From assembly GCA_028280565.1 (NCBI GenBank), contig JANQLQ010000057.1, forward strand, positions 21,268 to 85,267: a DNA stretch of 64,000 nucleotides. Reading direction: 5' to 3'. This DNA comes from Fulvivirga sp. GTDB lineage: Bacteria; Bacteroidota; Bacteroidia; Cytophagales; Cyclobacteriaceae. Below are positions 8,034 through 17,935 of the stretch, in pieces. Position 1 is the stretch's first letter; the number at the start of each line of letters is the position of its first letter. The notes under the pieces were generated by a model. The model was not told where the DNA came from and made no database searches. It saw only the letters and a list, made by a program, of their open reading frames with translations. Both the position numbers and the translations under genes were made by a program.

Positions 8034-10250
8034 TTAGCGGCCTACTATAAAGCGATGCGACTCAAACTCCCCGTCGCTTCCATTGGTAACGAGGATATAC
8101 ATTCCGTCTACAAGGCCGGCAATGGAGAGTTCATTCTTTTCCTCCGCTTGCAGTACAATGTTATCCATAACCACTTGCCCATTAAGCGCTACCACAAAAG
8201 CACTGCGCGAGGTCGGGGATACCACGGTCAGCATATCGCGATTGTAAGCAGGATTAGGGTAAATACGGACCGTGTTGGACGTTATCGGTTGGACCGTCGC
8301 CCCGGTATTCCTCAAGACCATCAGCCCGCCCTGGGAGGTGCCTAACACAATCGCCGGCTGGTCTTCGCTAAACAAGTTGGCTACACGAGGCTGAAGCTGG
8401 CTGCCCAATATCACCTGGAATGGGTCCTGCTCTTCGTTTTGTTGGATTAACAAAGGCACACCTTCTGAAGGATTGTTGAAGGTCGACAAAAAGTCACTGT
8501 AATATGTCAAATTTCCCCGATCATCCCCGGTGACCAAGTCCATGGTGCCGTCTCCATCAATATCGGCTACATCCAAGCTCATGTTAGTCCTAAAAGGGCT
8601 GCTATCAAAATCATAGAATGAATCAATTTCTAAAAAAAAGTTGGGATTTTCCAAAGAGCCTGCATTCCTATAATATTCCAGCCTGCCCGTACTTCTCCCT
8701 ACCAAAATATCCTGGTTGCCATCCCGGTTGATATCGATGATCTTGAAGTTCTCATTGCTGACGTTGGGAGCAAGGTTAAATAAAAACCGCACGTCCGGGT
8801 CAAGCTCCAGCCTGGAATTGCTGCGGTTGAGCATATAAAAAATGCCTGTTCCACCAGCACTTCGTGGTGTAGCGCTGAAAATGAAATCTTGCGTGCCGTT
8901 ATTATCAATGTCCTCAAAGGCTATTTTCATGTTGATATAGTTCCCCTGCGAGAGTTGCATAAAGTCTTCATTCGTTAGCGTGAAAGAAGGAGCCTCTGCG
9001 GTGCCTGTATTGGTAAATTGTTTCACCCTTACCCGGAAGCCGGCAGAAATATCAAGAAAGCTGCTTACAAACATATCTAAGTCACCATCACCATCTGCAT
9101 CAATGAAGGCCGGAACTACTTTTTCGCCAAAGTCTAACATCTGGTCTTGTAAGAAGTTCCTTTGGATCAACTGGAAATTAGGCGTTTCATCGGACCCCGT
9201 GTTTTTGTAATACCAACTAGAACTTTCAAAATCAATACTGTTGTTGAGATTTGAAGAAACGTTGGGGGATACCAACAGGTCTTTGATGCCGTCAAAATCT
9301 ACGTCTTCAAAATATGCAGCAGGAAATTCAAACATCCTCGCAGGGTTTATGCTATTGGGAAAATTTGTATCTACTGATCGCATATTGGCGCTGTCAAGGT
9401 CCCCTTCATTGGTCAAAAGATATAAACCCGGGCAGCCTTCTTCGCCCACCACAGCTTCATGGTCACCATCCCCATCAAGATCTAACGTGAGCAATGCCTT
9501 ACCCCCTTGGTGCTTTACCCTACCCCCTGGCGTGGAACTTAAGCAGTCCTCTCCAGCAAAGGCAATATCATCACAAAAACACTGCTCAAAATTGCCCCAT
9601 TTCTGCAAAATACGCTCCAGTTGCATAGAATCTGCATTTCCCGAACGCTCCATACTGAAATTCTTATGGAATTCCACGGAAGATTCCCCGGTAAACCGGA
9701 AAACCAGTACATCCAGGTCCCCGTCGCTATCCACATCCGTGATGGAAGGGATGTCAGTGGAATTCATTTGGAGATTGATGGGCTTGTTCTGAGAGCCGAT
9801 GGTCATCAGTGGTGATTGCCGGCCATCCTCATTAAACACTTTCCAAGAAAGACCCTGGCCTTCACTAGTATTCACAAAAACCCTAATGCCCCTAGGATCA
9901 CTGGAAAATATATCTTTCTTACCATCCCGGTTAAAGTCCCGCAGCAGCATCCAGCTCCTCAGGTCCACAGGAAATTGGTCGTTATAATCTACCGTATACC
10001 GGTATTGTCCCCCTTCGTTAACGAACACATTGATCTTCCCCGAGGTACGCTCAAATATGATAAGATCTTCCAGCGCATCCCCATTCACATCCATCGTACT
10101 GTATTGGGCAGAATTGATGCCCCCCACCCAAGGGAAACGTAACGCTTGTCCTCCCACCGTAACAGGAGCTTCTTGGTCTACTCGATAGACTTGGCCAATG
10201 ACCTGCGAGGACAAGAAAAAACACAAATAAACAAAAGGCTTGATCTGCAT
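8034..10250 (-). CDS. Secreted FG-GAP/VCBS-repeat protein with T9SS sorting domain
   Basis: A 738-residue exported protein. It has a signal peptide (FVYLCFFLSSQVIGQ, cleavage likely after it), then many FG-GAP/VCBS-like repeats carrying Asp-rich loops such as DVDGDGDLD, DLDGDGDHE, DINRDGNQD and DIDGDGTMD, which bind calcium in related beta-propellers. The C-terminus (about residues 660-738) starts with IYPNPAYN and is a type A T9SS sorting domain, so the protein should be secreted or surface-attached through the type IX system encoded in part at 19-24 kb. Its binding partner is unknown. Confidence 0.9.
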   Translation of the reverse strand: MQIKPFVYLCFFLSSQVIGQVYRVDQEAPVTVGGQALRFPWVGGINSAQYSTMDVNGDALEDLIIFERTSGKINVFVNEGGQYRYTVDYNDQFPVDLRSWMLLRDFNRDGKKDIFSSDPRGIRVFVNTSEGQGLSWKVFNEDGRQSPLMTIGSQNKPINLQMNSTDIPSITDVDSDGDLDVLVFRFTGESSVEFHKNFSMERSGNADSMQLERILQKWGNFEQCFCDDIAFAGEDCLSSTPGGRVKHQGGKALLTLDLDGDGDHEAVVGEEGCPGLYLLTNEGDLDSANMRSVDTNFPNSINPARMFEFPAAYFEDVDFDGIKDLLVSPNVSSNLNNSIDFESSSWYYKNTGSDETPNFQLIQRNFLQDQMLDFGEKVVPAFIDADGDGDLDMFVSSFLDISAGFRVRVKQFTNTGTAEAPSFTLTNEDFMQLSQGNYINMKIAFEDIDNNGTQDFIFSATPRSAGGTGIFYMLNRSNSRLELDPDVRFLFNLAPNVSNENFKIIDINRDGNQDILVGRSTGRLEYYRNAGSLENPNFFLEIDSFYDFDSSPFRTNMSLDVADIDGDGTMDLVTGDDRGNLTYYSDFLSTFNNPSEGVPLLIQQNEEQDPFQVILGSQLQPRVANLFSEDQPAIVLGTSQGGLMVLRNTGATVQPITSNTVRIYPNPAYNRDMLTVVSPTSRSAFVVALNGQVVMDNIVLQAEEKNELSIAGLVDGMYILVTNGSDGEFESHRFIVGR

Positions 10251-10406
10251 ATCGTGAATATACCTTAAAAGTAACGAGAGTACGCTTCCCCAGGTTGTTA
10301 AAATATCGGTGAAGCATAAAGCCCCTTACATTAACAGCTAAATAGGCCCATTAAGTTTGGATTGTGCCTTAATTTTTATCATCACTATTAATTCATGGAG
10401 ATGCAA

Positions 10407-10414
10407 TATATTTG
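10407..10414 (+). promoter_or_regulatory. Bacteroidota -7 element upstream of murF
   Basis: TATATTTG is an exact match to TAnnTTTG, 18 bp before the chosen murF ATG. Its position argues against the longer upstream reading frame, which would put the promoter inside the gene. No good -33 TTTG is seen at the right distance. Confidence 0.5.
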
Positions 10415-10431
10415 CCAAGCAACACCATATC

Positions 10432-11712
10432 ATGATCCACCAACTTTACGAACATTTCAAGGCCCACCCTCATGTATCTACTGACACACGTAAGATCATC
10501 AAGGGATCAATATTTTTTGCCTTGAAAGGGCCCAATTTTGATGCCAACCAATTTGCTGAAGAAGCCTTAGAAAAAGGCGCCGCGCTGGCGGTGGTAGACG
10601 ATAAACGCGTGATGAAGGACGATCGCTACTTCTTAGTGGAAGATGTACTTACTGCTTTGCAAGACGTGGCACGTCATCATCGAGACCAGTTGTCAATCCC
10701 TGTGATCGGGCTCACCGGGTCTAACGGGAAGACTACTACGAAAGAACTGATCTACAGTGTGCTTTCGAAACGATACAGTACCTTAGCCACCCAAGGGAAC
10801 TTGAATAACCATATTGGTGTGCCCCTTACCATACTTTCGATCCAGCCGGGGCATGAGATCGCTATTATAGAAATGGGTGCCAACGCCGTCGGGGAGATTG
10901 CCTTGCTTAGCTCCATCGCTAAACCCAGTCATGGCCTGATCACCAATATCGGGCGGGCTCACCTGGAAGGTTTCGGGGGGATAGAAGGGGTGATCCGGGG
11001 TAAAAGTGAGCTCTACCAGCATTTGATCAATACCGGTGGCGTAGTTTGGATCAATTCCAATAGCCACGTGTTATCCAATATGGCCAAAAGGTTCAAAAAT
11101 CCCCTGATGTATCCGAACCAAGGGGATTATTACCATTGTGAACTCGCAGGAATGGAACCCTACCTCAAAATAAGGACGGGGGAGGGCAAGGTACTCTCCA
11201 CGCAGCTTGCCGGCAAATACAATTTCGATAACATCGCTTGTGCCTTATGCATTGGTAAATTTTTCGATGTAAACCCCGGCGACTCCGCGGAGGCCATTGA
11301 AAAATACCGTCCGCAAAATATGCGATCGGAGATTATTGTCAAGGGCAGTAACCGGATCATTTTAGATGCGTACAATGCCAATCCCGACTCCATGGCTGTA
11401 GCGCTGGAGAACCTGGGAGAACAGCATGGCGAAAAAAAAGTGGCGATCCTCGGCGATATGAATGAGTTGGGTGCTGAAAGTGAAAAAGAGCATCGCAATT
11501 TGGGGAAGATGGTAGCTAAGATGTCATTGGACAAGGTCTATCTCTGTGGCAAACTGATCGGGGTAGCTTTAGAGGAATTAACAAATGCTGTTCATTTTAA
11601 TACAAGGCAGGAACTGGAATCTTATCTAAAGGCTCACCCGGTAAAGAACAGCCTGGTGCTTATGAAGGCTTCCCGGGGCATAGGATTGGAGAAAGTGATG
11701 GAATACTTGTAA
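10432..11712 (+). CDS. murF: UDP-N-acetylmuramoyl-tripeptide--D-alanyl-D-alanine ligase
   Basis: A 426-residue Mur ligase that adds D-Ala-D-Ala to the UDP-MurNAc-tripeptide, the last cytosolic step of peptidoglycan precursor synthesis. Domain 1 has VSTDTRKI..GSIFFALKG, followed by the ATP loop GLTGSNGKTTTKE, the IEMGAN motif, LITNIGRAHLEGFG, and the C-terminal domain with LDAYNANPDSM and ILGDMNELG. The start is ATG 10432 (MIHQLYEHF); a 25-codon upstream extension is unlikely. The gene stands alone rather than in a dcw cluster. Confidence 0.95.
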   Translation: MIHQLYEHFKAHPHVSTDTRKIIKGSIFFALKGPNFDANQFAEEALEKGAALAVVDDKRVMKDDRYFLVEDVLTALQDVARHHRDQLSIPVIGLTGSNGKTTTKELIYSVLSKRYSTLATQGNLNNHIGVPLTILSIQPGHEIAIIEMGANAVGEIALLSSIAKPSHGLITNIGRAHLEGFGGIEGVIRGKSELYQHLINTGGVVWINSNSHVLSNMAKRFKNPLMYPNQGDYYHCELAGMEPYLKIRTGEGKVLSTQLAGKYNFDNIACALCIGKFFDVNPGDSAEAIEKYRPQNMRSEIIVKGSNRIILDAYNANPDSMAVALENLGEQHGEKKVAILGDMNELGAESEKEHRNLGKMVAKMSLDKVYLCGKLIGVALEELTNAVHFNTRQELESYLKAHPVKNSLVLMKASRGIGLEKVMEYL

Positions 11713-11827
11713 ATCCCAGTGAGGGAAAGAACATTTTCGGCTAAAGTAAATTTTAAATCCGGGTCATACATTACGACCCTATTCCAAGCCCAAACGAAGG
11801 TTGTAAGTACAAACGAATACAAGCAGT

Positions 11828-12022
11828 GCATCATTGAAAATTCAAGGGCGTGTGATGGGGAGACATCCAGGAATAGCACGGCACATTTGAGGCATGTGCG
11901 TAAGCGACCAATAGGGGCTGGACCGTGCGTTTCAAGGGAAAAATGGGCTTGGTTGCTGGCACCCTTTTCTTTTGGGCGAGAAAAAGAAAATGAAAACCAG
12001 GCTTAGAACGTCAAAACACCGC
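11828..12022 (+). repeat. Dispersed repeat, copy 2 (truncated)
   Basis: Matches the first ~60% of the repeat family: gcatcattgaaaattcaag, ggggagacatccaggaatag, taagcgaccaataggggctg, the ttttctttt...aaaagaaaa hairpin and gaaaaccaggcttagaac. The match stops near 12022, just before a long inverted-repeat element begins at 12036. It lies between convergent murF and yicC. The 11713-12339 gap holds this copy, the inverted-repeat element and no supported gene. Confidence 0.88.
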
Positions 12023-12035
12023 CCACCCTAGTCGT

Positions 12036-12298
12036 AGGTTAAGCGTAGCGGTCCTACGACTTAATTAATGGAGAGAGCGTCCGCTCGTAAATGACCTTGG
12101 ATCGTACACTTAAAAGCAGGGAGGCTGCTACATTAATTCCAAATCAATCCTCCCGTTCAAATTTTCATGGCCACTGTTTTTCACGGTAGACTCGTTGTTG
12201 GAAGAATGATCCCATCCTTTTTAAAAGACGGCATTGACGAGACAGATCGAGCGGACGCTCTCCCGGGATTTTGGTCTGAGGACCGCTACGCTTAACCT
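12036..12298. mobile_element. 263-bp element with ~50-bp terminal inverted repeats (MITE-like)
   Basis: The left arm (12036-12086) and right arm (12249-12298) are inverted copies. Block 1 is aggttaagcgtagcggtcct (12036-12055) pairing exactly with 12279-12298; block 2 is gagagcgtccgctc (12073-12086) pairing exactly with 12249-12262. The ~160 bp between the arms has no supported ORF. Such a structure suits a non-autonomous transposable element or a large stem-loop RNA. It sits where repeat copy 2 is cut off, so it may have been inserted there. No target-site duplication is evident. Confidence 0.65.
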
Positions 12299-12339
12299 CC
12301 AACCCGTATGGTCAACCTTATAGGTGGCAAGGCCAGGCT

Positions 12340-13218
12340 TCAAAGTACATTCAATAGCTGCTCTTTGATCTTTTCGAGCTCTTCTTTCATACGGATCACA
12401 TGACGCTGGATATCAGCATCGTTAGCCTTAGCGCCAATGGTGTTGATCTCACGGCCGATCTCCTGTGATATAAATCCAAGCTTTTTGCCCAGGCTTTCCT
12501 TTTCTTCAAGCACCTCCGAAAAGTGGTCTAAATGGTTTTTAAGCCTAACTTTCTCTTCGGTGATGTCCAATTTTTCAATATAATAGATCAACTCTTGCTC
12601 TAACCTATTCTTATCCAGGTCTTCCTCCTCTATAAACTGACCTAGGTTACTGGTAATTCGGGCCTTGATCTTTTCCACACGCTGGGGATCACGTTTTTCC
12701 ACCTCTTGTAAGCTGCTGTTAATGGATTGGATGTATCGTTCAAACTTATCCTTTAGTTGGGCACCTTCCTTTACCCTAAACGAATTACAAGCTTCCAATG
12801 CCTCACGGATAAGTTTTTGTGCTAAGGTCCATTTTTCATCATCGAGGTTATCCTCTTGATCCGTAATAGTCACCTCGGGCGAAGTGAGTGCCAATTGGAA
12901 CAAGGGATCATGGGGAGCTACTACCCTATCTGCCAATTTTTTTAGTTGTAAGTAGTATTTTACAAAAAGCTCCTCGTTATATTGCTGTTTCATTTCCGTT
13001 TCCTGCTGATTAAAGTAATCTATGGTAATAGATACCTTACCGCGTGTAAGTATACCAGAGATCATACTCCTGATCTCTAATTCCTTTTCACTAAAGGCCT
13101 TAGGAAAACGTATATTTACATCTAAAAACTTAGAATTAAGGGTTTTTACTTCAGCATTGATCGTTATGTTATCTTGGGCATAGCTGGCAGCACCATACCC
13201 GGTCATGGATTTTAGCAT
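12340..13218 (-). CDS. yicC: YicC/YloC-family endoribonuclease
   Basis: A 292-residue protein with the family hallmarks: MLKSMTGYGAA at the N-terminus, VKTLNSKFLDVNIRFP, and the C-terminal block KKLGFISQEIGREINTIGAKAND. YicC proteins are cytosolic endoribonucleases implicated in RNA turnover (known of the family). The length is typical. The gene stands alone between the inverted-repeat element downstream and a 170-bp spacer upstream. In many bacteria yicC precedes gmk; that neighbour is absent here. Confidence 0.93.
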   Translation of the reverse strand: MLKSMTGYGAASYAQDNITINAEVKTLNSKFLDVNIRFPKAFSEKELEIRSMISGILTRGKVSITIDYFNQQETEMKQQYNEELFVKYYLQLKKLADRVVAPHDPLFQLALTSPEVTITDQEDNLDDEKWTLAQKLIREALEACNSFRVKEGAQLKDKFERYIQSINSSLQEVEKRDPQRVEKIKARITSNLGQFIEEEDLDKNRLEQELIYYIEKLDITEEKVRLKNHLDHFSEVLEEKESLGKKLGFISQEIGREINTIGAKANDADIQRHVIRMKEELEKIKEQLLNVL

Positions 13219-13388
13219 ATTTTTTCTTTCAATAGACTAATATAGTGTTATGCCCGAATAACACCTACTGGTATTTAGATATATTCAGCATGGACAGAAA
13301 ACAAACACCAATTATCATATGAGTATCGCTAGTGGCAATCTAATCTCCTGTAAAACAAGGATGTAGGGCAAGTTGTATTACGTCGACT

Positions 13389-16300
13389 CTAAAAATCGTA
13401 ACCCAACGTGACGTGGAAGCGAGCATCGCCTACATTGTAGTTCTCCACGGGGTAGGCAACATCCAGCTTCACGTAATAACCTAGCAACATGGTACGCAGG
13501 CCAAAACCATAACTGTACAACCAAGGGTTGCGATAGTCTTTTAAGTCTATCACAAATCCGGCAGATTCTATGGTCCGGTTACTGATAGAATTATCTTCAT
13601 TAAATGGTGAATTCCCCGTCCAGGCAGAACCTATATCAAAAAACCCTGTAAATTGGAGGTTCCTGAAAAAATTAGAGGTGATCGGCCCAGACTGTAAATA
13701 CCGTATCAGGGGTACCCGGAGCTCCGTGTTAAAAACAAGCGCATTGTTACCCACTAGCGCGGCGTAATCAAAACCCCTGAGGTTAGTAGCAAACTCTGTA
13801 AATAGTAGCTCGCTATTATTCACCCCTTCTTCCACTGGTGCCAAAGGGTTGTTAGCTCCTTCTGTATTATCATCTTGGTTGATCCAGTTATCCATACCTC
13901 CCAGTAAGTAGTTTTTAGGACTTCGCCCAAAGAAAGAACCATAGAAGATCCTGCTGGCTAACACGATCTCACGGTGGATCCGCTGGTAATGACGCAAATC
14001 CACTTTCAAGTTGGAAAAGCTACGATCCTTATCTTCTAATCCCTCGTAATGTTGCAAGGATACTTTAGCCCTGCTACCTTCGATCAAGTTCATCCCATTA
14101 ATCACGGAATTGTCATAGACCAAACGAACAGTGGCCCCTGCAAATTGGTCGCGTACGACATCAGGTAGCTGCGGATTCCTGCCCCCTACGATGGGCTGAC
14201 TCTCAAAGGTGGTGAGTGTATAAAATGGGTTTATGCTCAGCCTTGTTTTAGTATTAAAAGGGATAGCTGCACCTAGCGTCAATGTATTTTTGCTATACTG
14301 CTGCACTTCTACATTCGTATTTTCCCACTCCAATACATTTCTATCTACACGAACACCAAAATCGATAAAGGTTTTCAAATATTGGTATTCAGCAAATATA
14401 TCTCCACTGCGAAAATCTGTGATCGCCATAATACCGCCTGAAAAACGATGGTTTTCAAGCATATCGGTCATTTGAGCTTCCAGCAAAATGCCAAAGCCAC
14501 GAAGCGGATCTATTACAAAAGAAGTAACTAGGTTATCGGCGCTGAAACGGTTCTCATAAGGCAAGGGGCCGGCTATCTTGTTATCTTTACGTAGCTGGCG
14601 GTATTGGGTAAGGAAAGACTCCCTGGCCGGGGTTTTGTTTTCAGTCACATCGTTGTCAAATGTATAGTCATTCGTATTAATGACTTCTTCATCTTCCACT
14701 GCGGCGGCTTGCTCTTCCTGTTGTGGCTCGAACTGGTAGTTATCCGTGTCAATGATCTCGGGATCTCCCGGTTCCTCTACATCTTTCGGCGCTGTAGTCA
14801 CTTGGGCAGTATCTGCCTGGACCTCGCGGGCTTCTTTGGGTTCTGTCGTATTTTGTTGTGTCGTGTCGGTTTCCACTCTCCCTGCTTCCCTCTTTTGAGC
14901 CAGTCGCTGTTCTACGATCTCCTGGATCGTGAGGCCCCCGGGCTTAGGCTTTCTCCGTTCACGAAATGCTTTTACCTGTAGCATCTGCTGTCGCGGCGTT
15001 ATAGGCGTAAAGATCTGGTTGCCAGGATTAAAATTCTTGTCATGATAGATGTAATCCTTGCCTCCTGCCTGGGATACATAAACCAAGGCTCCATTCCTAA
15101 AATCAATGTCAAAATCCCTGATGCTCTGGTCATAATTGGTCACTTGCATGTAAACTCCTTCGGAAATGGAGTAGCTGAAGATGTTCTTTATCCCTTTTTG
15201 ATCGCTCAGGTAATAAAGTTTATCTGCGCTATAAGGAATGGCCCGGGTATCCTGACTGACCGTATTCGTGACGCGCTGGAGTACATTTTTGGTAGTATCT
15301 AGGTTATAATAGAAAAGGCTTATATTATTCCCGACCTTATCAAAGCTTTCCGCCTTGATGTTCAATGTATCAGACCTACGATTAGAACTAAAAACAAAGG
15401 TGTTAGAACCGGGAATAAAAGCGGGGTCGAGGTCATCATAGAGATCATTGGTCAAGCGTTTGGTACGATCTCTCCGGGTACTGAGCAGGTAGAGGTCGTT
15501 TTTTCCTTTTACTACACCACTGACTATGATCAGCCGGCCATTTTCAGAAAAATCCATGGACTTGACCTGGTCAAAACGTCGAAGCCTTCGCGGCAGTTTA
15601 CTTTGTGTAGTAAGATCATAAAGAGTCAGGGTAAGCATTCCTCTTTTGGAATGGATGATACCTAGGGTACTGTCATTGGCCCAATTCATGATAGGCATGG
15701 TATAGTCTACCTGCTGGTTAATGACCTTGTATCCCCCGGTGATCACATCCGTCTCTTTGCCAGAATTTAGGTCTTTGATCACCACGGCATAGCGCCCGTT
15801 ATTATTCCGGGTGTAGGCCAGCTTATTTCCATTAGGGCTCAGTTCAAGATTCTGATGAACAACGGCTTTCCGGTTCTTTTTTGCCGGCGCTATTTTCAAT
15901 TCTGCATTAGGTGCCACATAGTTTTCTTCCACCTGCCGGTCAATATCGATGTAGAAGTTTTGCCATTCGTACAAAAACTGGTCCATAGACACCCCGAGGG
16001 TGATCGTAATACTTTTTTCCTCGTTACGGATGATCCGTGTATAATTCAGGATATTGCCGATATTACTCTTACCATATTTCTGGGCTATAAAATTCCAGAC
16101 CGATTGCCCTGCCAGGGCCGCTTCTTGGCCCATAAGACGGTTAAGTTTTTGAGGACGTTTTGTATTGATATAGTCCCGGGTATAATCGTCCATTTCTATG
16201 CTCCAACCCTTCGCTACATAAAGCGATGCCCCGTTAATGAACCACGCCGGTAGGTTGAGCAGGATCGCACTTTGGAACATATCTTTCAGGTTACCGCCAA

Positions 16301-16754
16301 AAAGCATTTCATTCACCATCAAAGAAGATACCTTGAAAATCAATTCTTCCTTTAAGGCCTCTACGCTGCCAGGGCTCGCGATCTCTATGTAAGGTTTCAC
16401 AAATTGTGTCTCCCCGCTGGGTGTAAAGGTACCATCGTTAATTCCTACGTTACTTTGCTGCAGATCGGCAACAGAATTGTAAAGAAAAACTTTGGTCTTA
16501 GAATATGGGGGATAATCGATCATATCCGTAAGCCGGTCAAACTCATTCTCCAGGTACTCGATCACCTGCCGGGCGATTACGTTGCCCCCGTCGTAAAAGT
16601 AGACATCAAAGTTATCGGAGCTAAGGTATCTCCACTTAAAATCCTTGAACTGGATCCTGTTCCTGCCAAACTTTTCCTGTGTCATCTGCTGGCCAAAACC
16701 TACTAAAGGTACCATCACGATGAAAAGGACAATTAAACGTATTATCAAGCTCAT
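13389..16754 (-). CDS. Large TolB-propeller / Omp85-type outer-membrane protein
   Basis: An 1121-residue exported protein with three parts. After a signal peptide (IVLFIVMVPLVGFG) comes a ~250-residue alpha-helical region resembling peptidase-MA-like domains, but I see no HExxH zinc motif. A TolB-like beta-propeller follows (about 300-590, e.g. LELSPNGNKLAYTRNNNGRY, DLYDDLDPAFIPGS). Then a ~150-residue charged, low-complexity linker, and finally a surface-antigen beta-barrel with LRGFDYAALVGNN and a terminal Phe, as in BamA-like proteins. It is probably an outer-membrane barrel with a periplasmic propeller. The role is unknown; 'TolB' labels describe only the propeller. Confidence 0.82.
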   Translation of the reverse strand: MSLIIRLIVLFIVMVPLVGFGQQMTQEKFGRNRIQFKDFKWRYLSSDNFDVYFYDGGNVIARQVIEYLENEFDRLTDMIDYPPYSKTKVFLYNSVADLQQSNVGINDGTFTPSGETQFVKPYIEIASPGSVEALKEELIFKVSSLMVNEMLFGGNLKDMFQSAILLNLPAWFINGASLYVAKGWSIEMDDYTRDYINTKRPQKLNRLMGQEAALAGQSVWNFIAQKYGKSNIGNILNYTRIIRNEEKSITITLGVSMDQFLYEWQNFYIDIDRQVEENYVAPNAELKIAPAKKNRKAVVHQNLELSPNGNKLAYTRNNNGRYAVVIKDLNSGKETDVITGGYKVINQQVDYTMPIMNWANDSTLGIIHSKRGMLTLTLYDLTTQSKLPRRLRRFDQVKSMDFSENGRLIIVSGVVKGKNDLYLLSTRRDRTKRLTNDLYDDLDPAFIPGSNTFVFSSNRRSDTLNIKAESFDKVGNNISLFYYNLDTTKNVLQRVTNTVSQDTRAIPYSADKLYYLSDQKGIKNIFSYSISEGVYMQVTNYDQSIRDFDIDFRNGALVYVSQAGGKDYIYHDKNFNPGNQIFTPITPRQQMLQVKAFRERRKPKPGGLTIQEIVEQRLAQKREAGRVETDTTQQNTTEPKEAREVQADTAQVTTAPKDVEEPGDPEIIDTDNYQFEPQQEEQAAAVEDEEVINTNDYTFDNDVTENKTPARESFLTQYRQLRKDNKIAGPLPYENRFSADNLVTSFVIDPLRGFGILLEAQMTDMLENHRFSGGIMAITDFRSGDIFAEYQYLKTFIDFGVRVDRNVLEWENTNVEVQQYSKNTLTLGAAIPFNTKTRLSINPFYTLTTFESQPIVGGRNPQLPDVVRDQFAGATVRLVYDNSVINGMNLIEGSRAKVSLQHYEGLEDKDRSFSNLKVDLRHYQRIHREIVLASRIFYGSFFGRSPKNYLLGGMDNWINQDDNTEGANNPLAPVEEGVNNSELLFTEFATNLRGFDYAALVGNNALVFNTELRVPLIRYLQSGPITSNFFRNLQFTGFFDIGSAWTGNSPFNEDNSISNRTIESAGFVIDLKDYRNPWLYSYGFGLRTMLLGYYVKLDVAYPVENYNVGDARFHVTLGYDF

Positions 16755-16757
16755 TAA

Positions 16758-17828
16758 TTAATTTTGAGAATCGTAATATAACGAAAAATAACGACTAATA
16801 TTTACCTCTTTATTCAATTCTTCACCGGTTTCCAAACAGGCAGCAAAATGCTCGCCAAAATAGGGAGCTAGTGAAACCCCCTTTGTCCCTAGACCATTAA
16901 ATAGCCCTAAATGGTTCATTTTCGGGTGTAAACCTATATACGGTCTTCTGTCCCTGGAGGATGGCCTAATCCCGGCTTTTTGATGAATGGTTTCAAAAGG
17001 TACGTTGATCAGCCCTGCCAATTTTTTCTCTATTTCGTTCTTTGCCCGCTCGGTGGGAGCCCAAGAATGATCCTCGTTGTCATAATTGGATCCTACCCGG
17101 AACAAGTTGTTCCCTAACGGCACACAAAAAACACCCCGGTTCACAATATAGTTTAACGTTATGGAAGATTTTACCTCTAAAACTTCACCTTTTACGGGGC
17201 GAAAAGGGAGCCAGCGGAAAAAAATATTGTCCTCCCAAAGGCTTCCGTCACAAAAAATGATCCTGCCGGCCGTGATGTGATCATATTCCACAGAGTCCTC
17301 ATTTACAAGAAGTTGCTCAAAAGAAAACTGTTTTTTTTCCAGCAGTTCACTTGCCATGAAATATTCTTGCATGGCTTCTAGGAAAACAGCAACGTCCAAA
17401 TATCCCGATCTTGCCAATACGATCCCGCCGTAAGTATCATTTACCGGTGGTGCAATACTTTTATCGTATACGGTGTCAATGAATTTTTCAAACGCAGGTG
17501 TAGCGCTTTTTCCCATCCACTCATTTTGTTCCTCCAAGGATAGGAAAGGCCGGTAGATAGGCGTATCGTTCAAGAATTTTTTCCCCGTTAAGACTTCCTG
17601 CTCCCGGTAAAAATCTAAGAGAAACGGAAAAAGTTCGTCCGCCATCCAGGTCTTTACCATTTTCCTGCCCGTGATGGGGTTATAAAGGCCAGCTGCCACC
17701 TTGGAAGAAGTGACCGGCTCATTGGCATCGATGATCCGAATGGTTTTTGAGCGACGAAGCAACGCTAGGGCTAAGCAAGTGCCTGCTAATCCTTGTCCAA
17801 CAATGATGTAGTCTACATTTTTTGACAT
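16758..17828 (-). CDS. FAD-dependent oxidoreductase, DAO family
   Basis: A 356-residue flavoprotein. The dinucleotide-binding motif VGQGLAGTCLALALLRRS at the N-terminus is followed by IIDANEP, and the C-terminal half has GIRPSSRDRRPYIG and GLGTKGVSLAP, typical of D-amino-acid-oxidase-fold enzymes; the oxidoreductase half of MnmC is also similar. The substrate is unknown; glycine, D-amino acids or a modified tRNA base are options. Its stop lies just upstream of the large barrel gene, so the two may be co-transcribed. It diverges from the MBL gene. Confidence 0.83.
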   Translation of the reverse strand: MSKNVDYIIVGQGLAGTCLALALLRRSKTIRIIDANEPVTSSKVAAGLYNPITGRKMVKTWMADELFPFLLDFYREQEVLTGKKFLNDTPIYRPFLSLEEQNEWMGKSATPAFEKFIDTVYDKSIAPPVNDTYGGIVLARSGYLDVAVFLEAMQEYFMASELLEKKQFSFEQLLVNEDSVEYDHITAGRIIFCDGSLWEDNIFFRWLPFRPVKGEVLEVKSSITLNYIVNRGVFCVPLGNNLFRVGSNYDNEDHSWAPTERAKNEIEKKLAGLINVPFETIHQKAGIRPSSRDRRPYIGLHPKMNHLGLFNGLGTKGVSLAPYFGEHFAACLETGEELNKEVNISRYFSLYYDSQN

Positions 17829-17885
17829 AGCAACGTTAATAATTTAGCCCCCCTGCCTAACATTTTTTACTCACCCGAAATAGCG

Positions 17886-17893
17886 TACTTTTG
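17886..17893 (+). promoter_or_regulatory. Bacteroidota -7 element upstream of the MBL hydrolase
   Basis: TACTTTTG fits TAnnTTTG, 42 bp before the ATG. A TTTT stretch at 17863-17866 is 19 bp upstream and could be a degenerate -33 element. The region is a 107-bp divergent promoter shared with the FAD oxidoreductase. Confidence 0.5.
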
Positions 17894-17935
17894 AGACCTG
17901 GTAAAGATCGATAAACGCACTAACTAATAATCACA

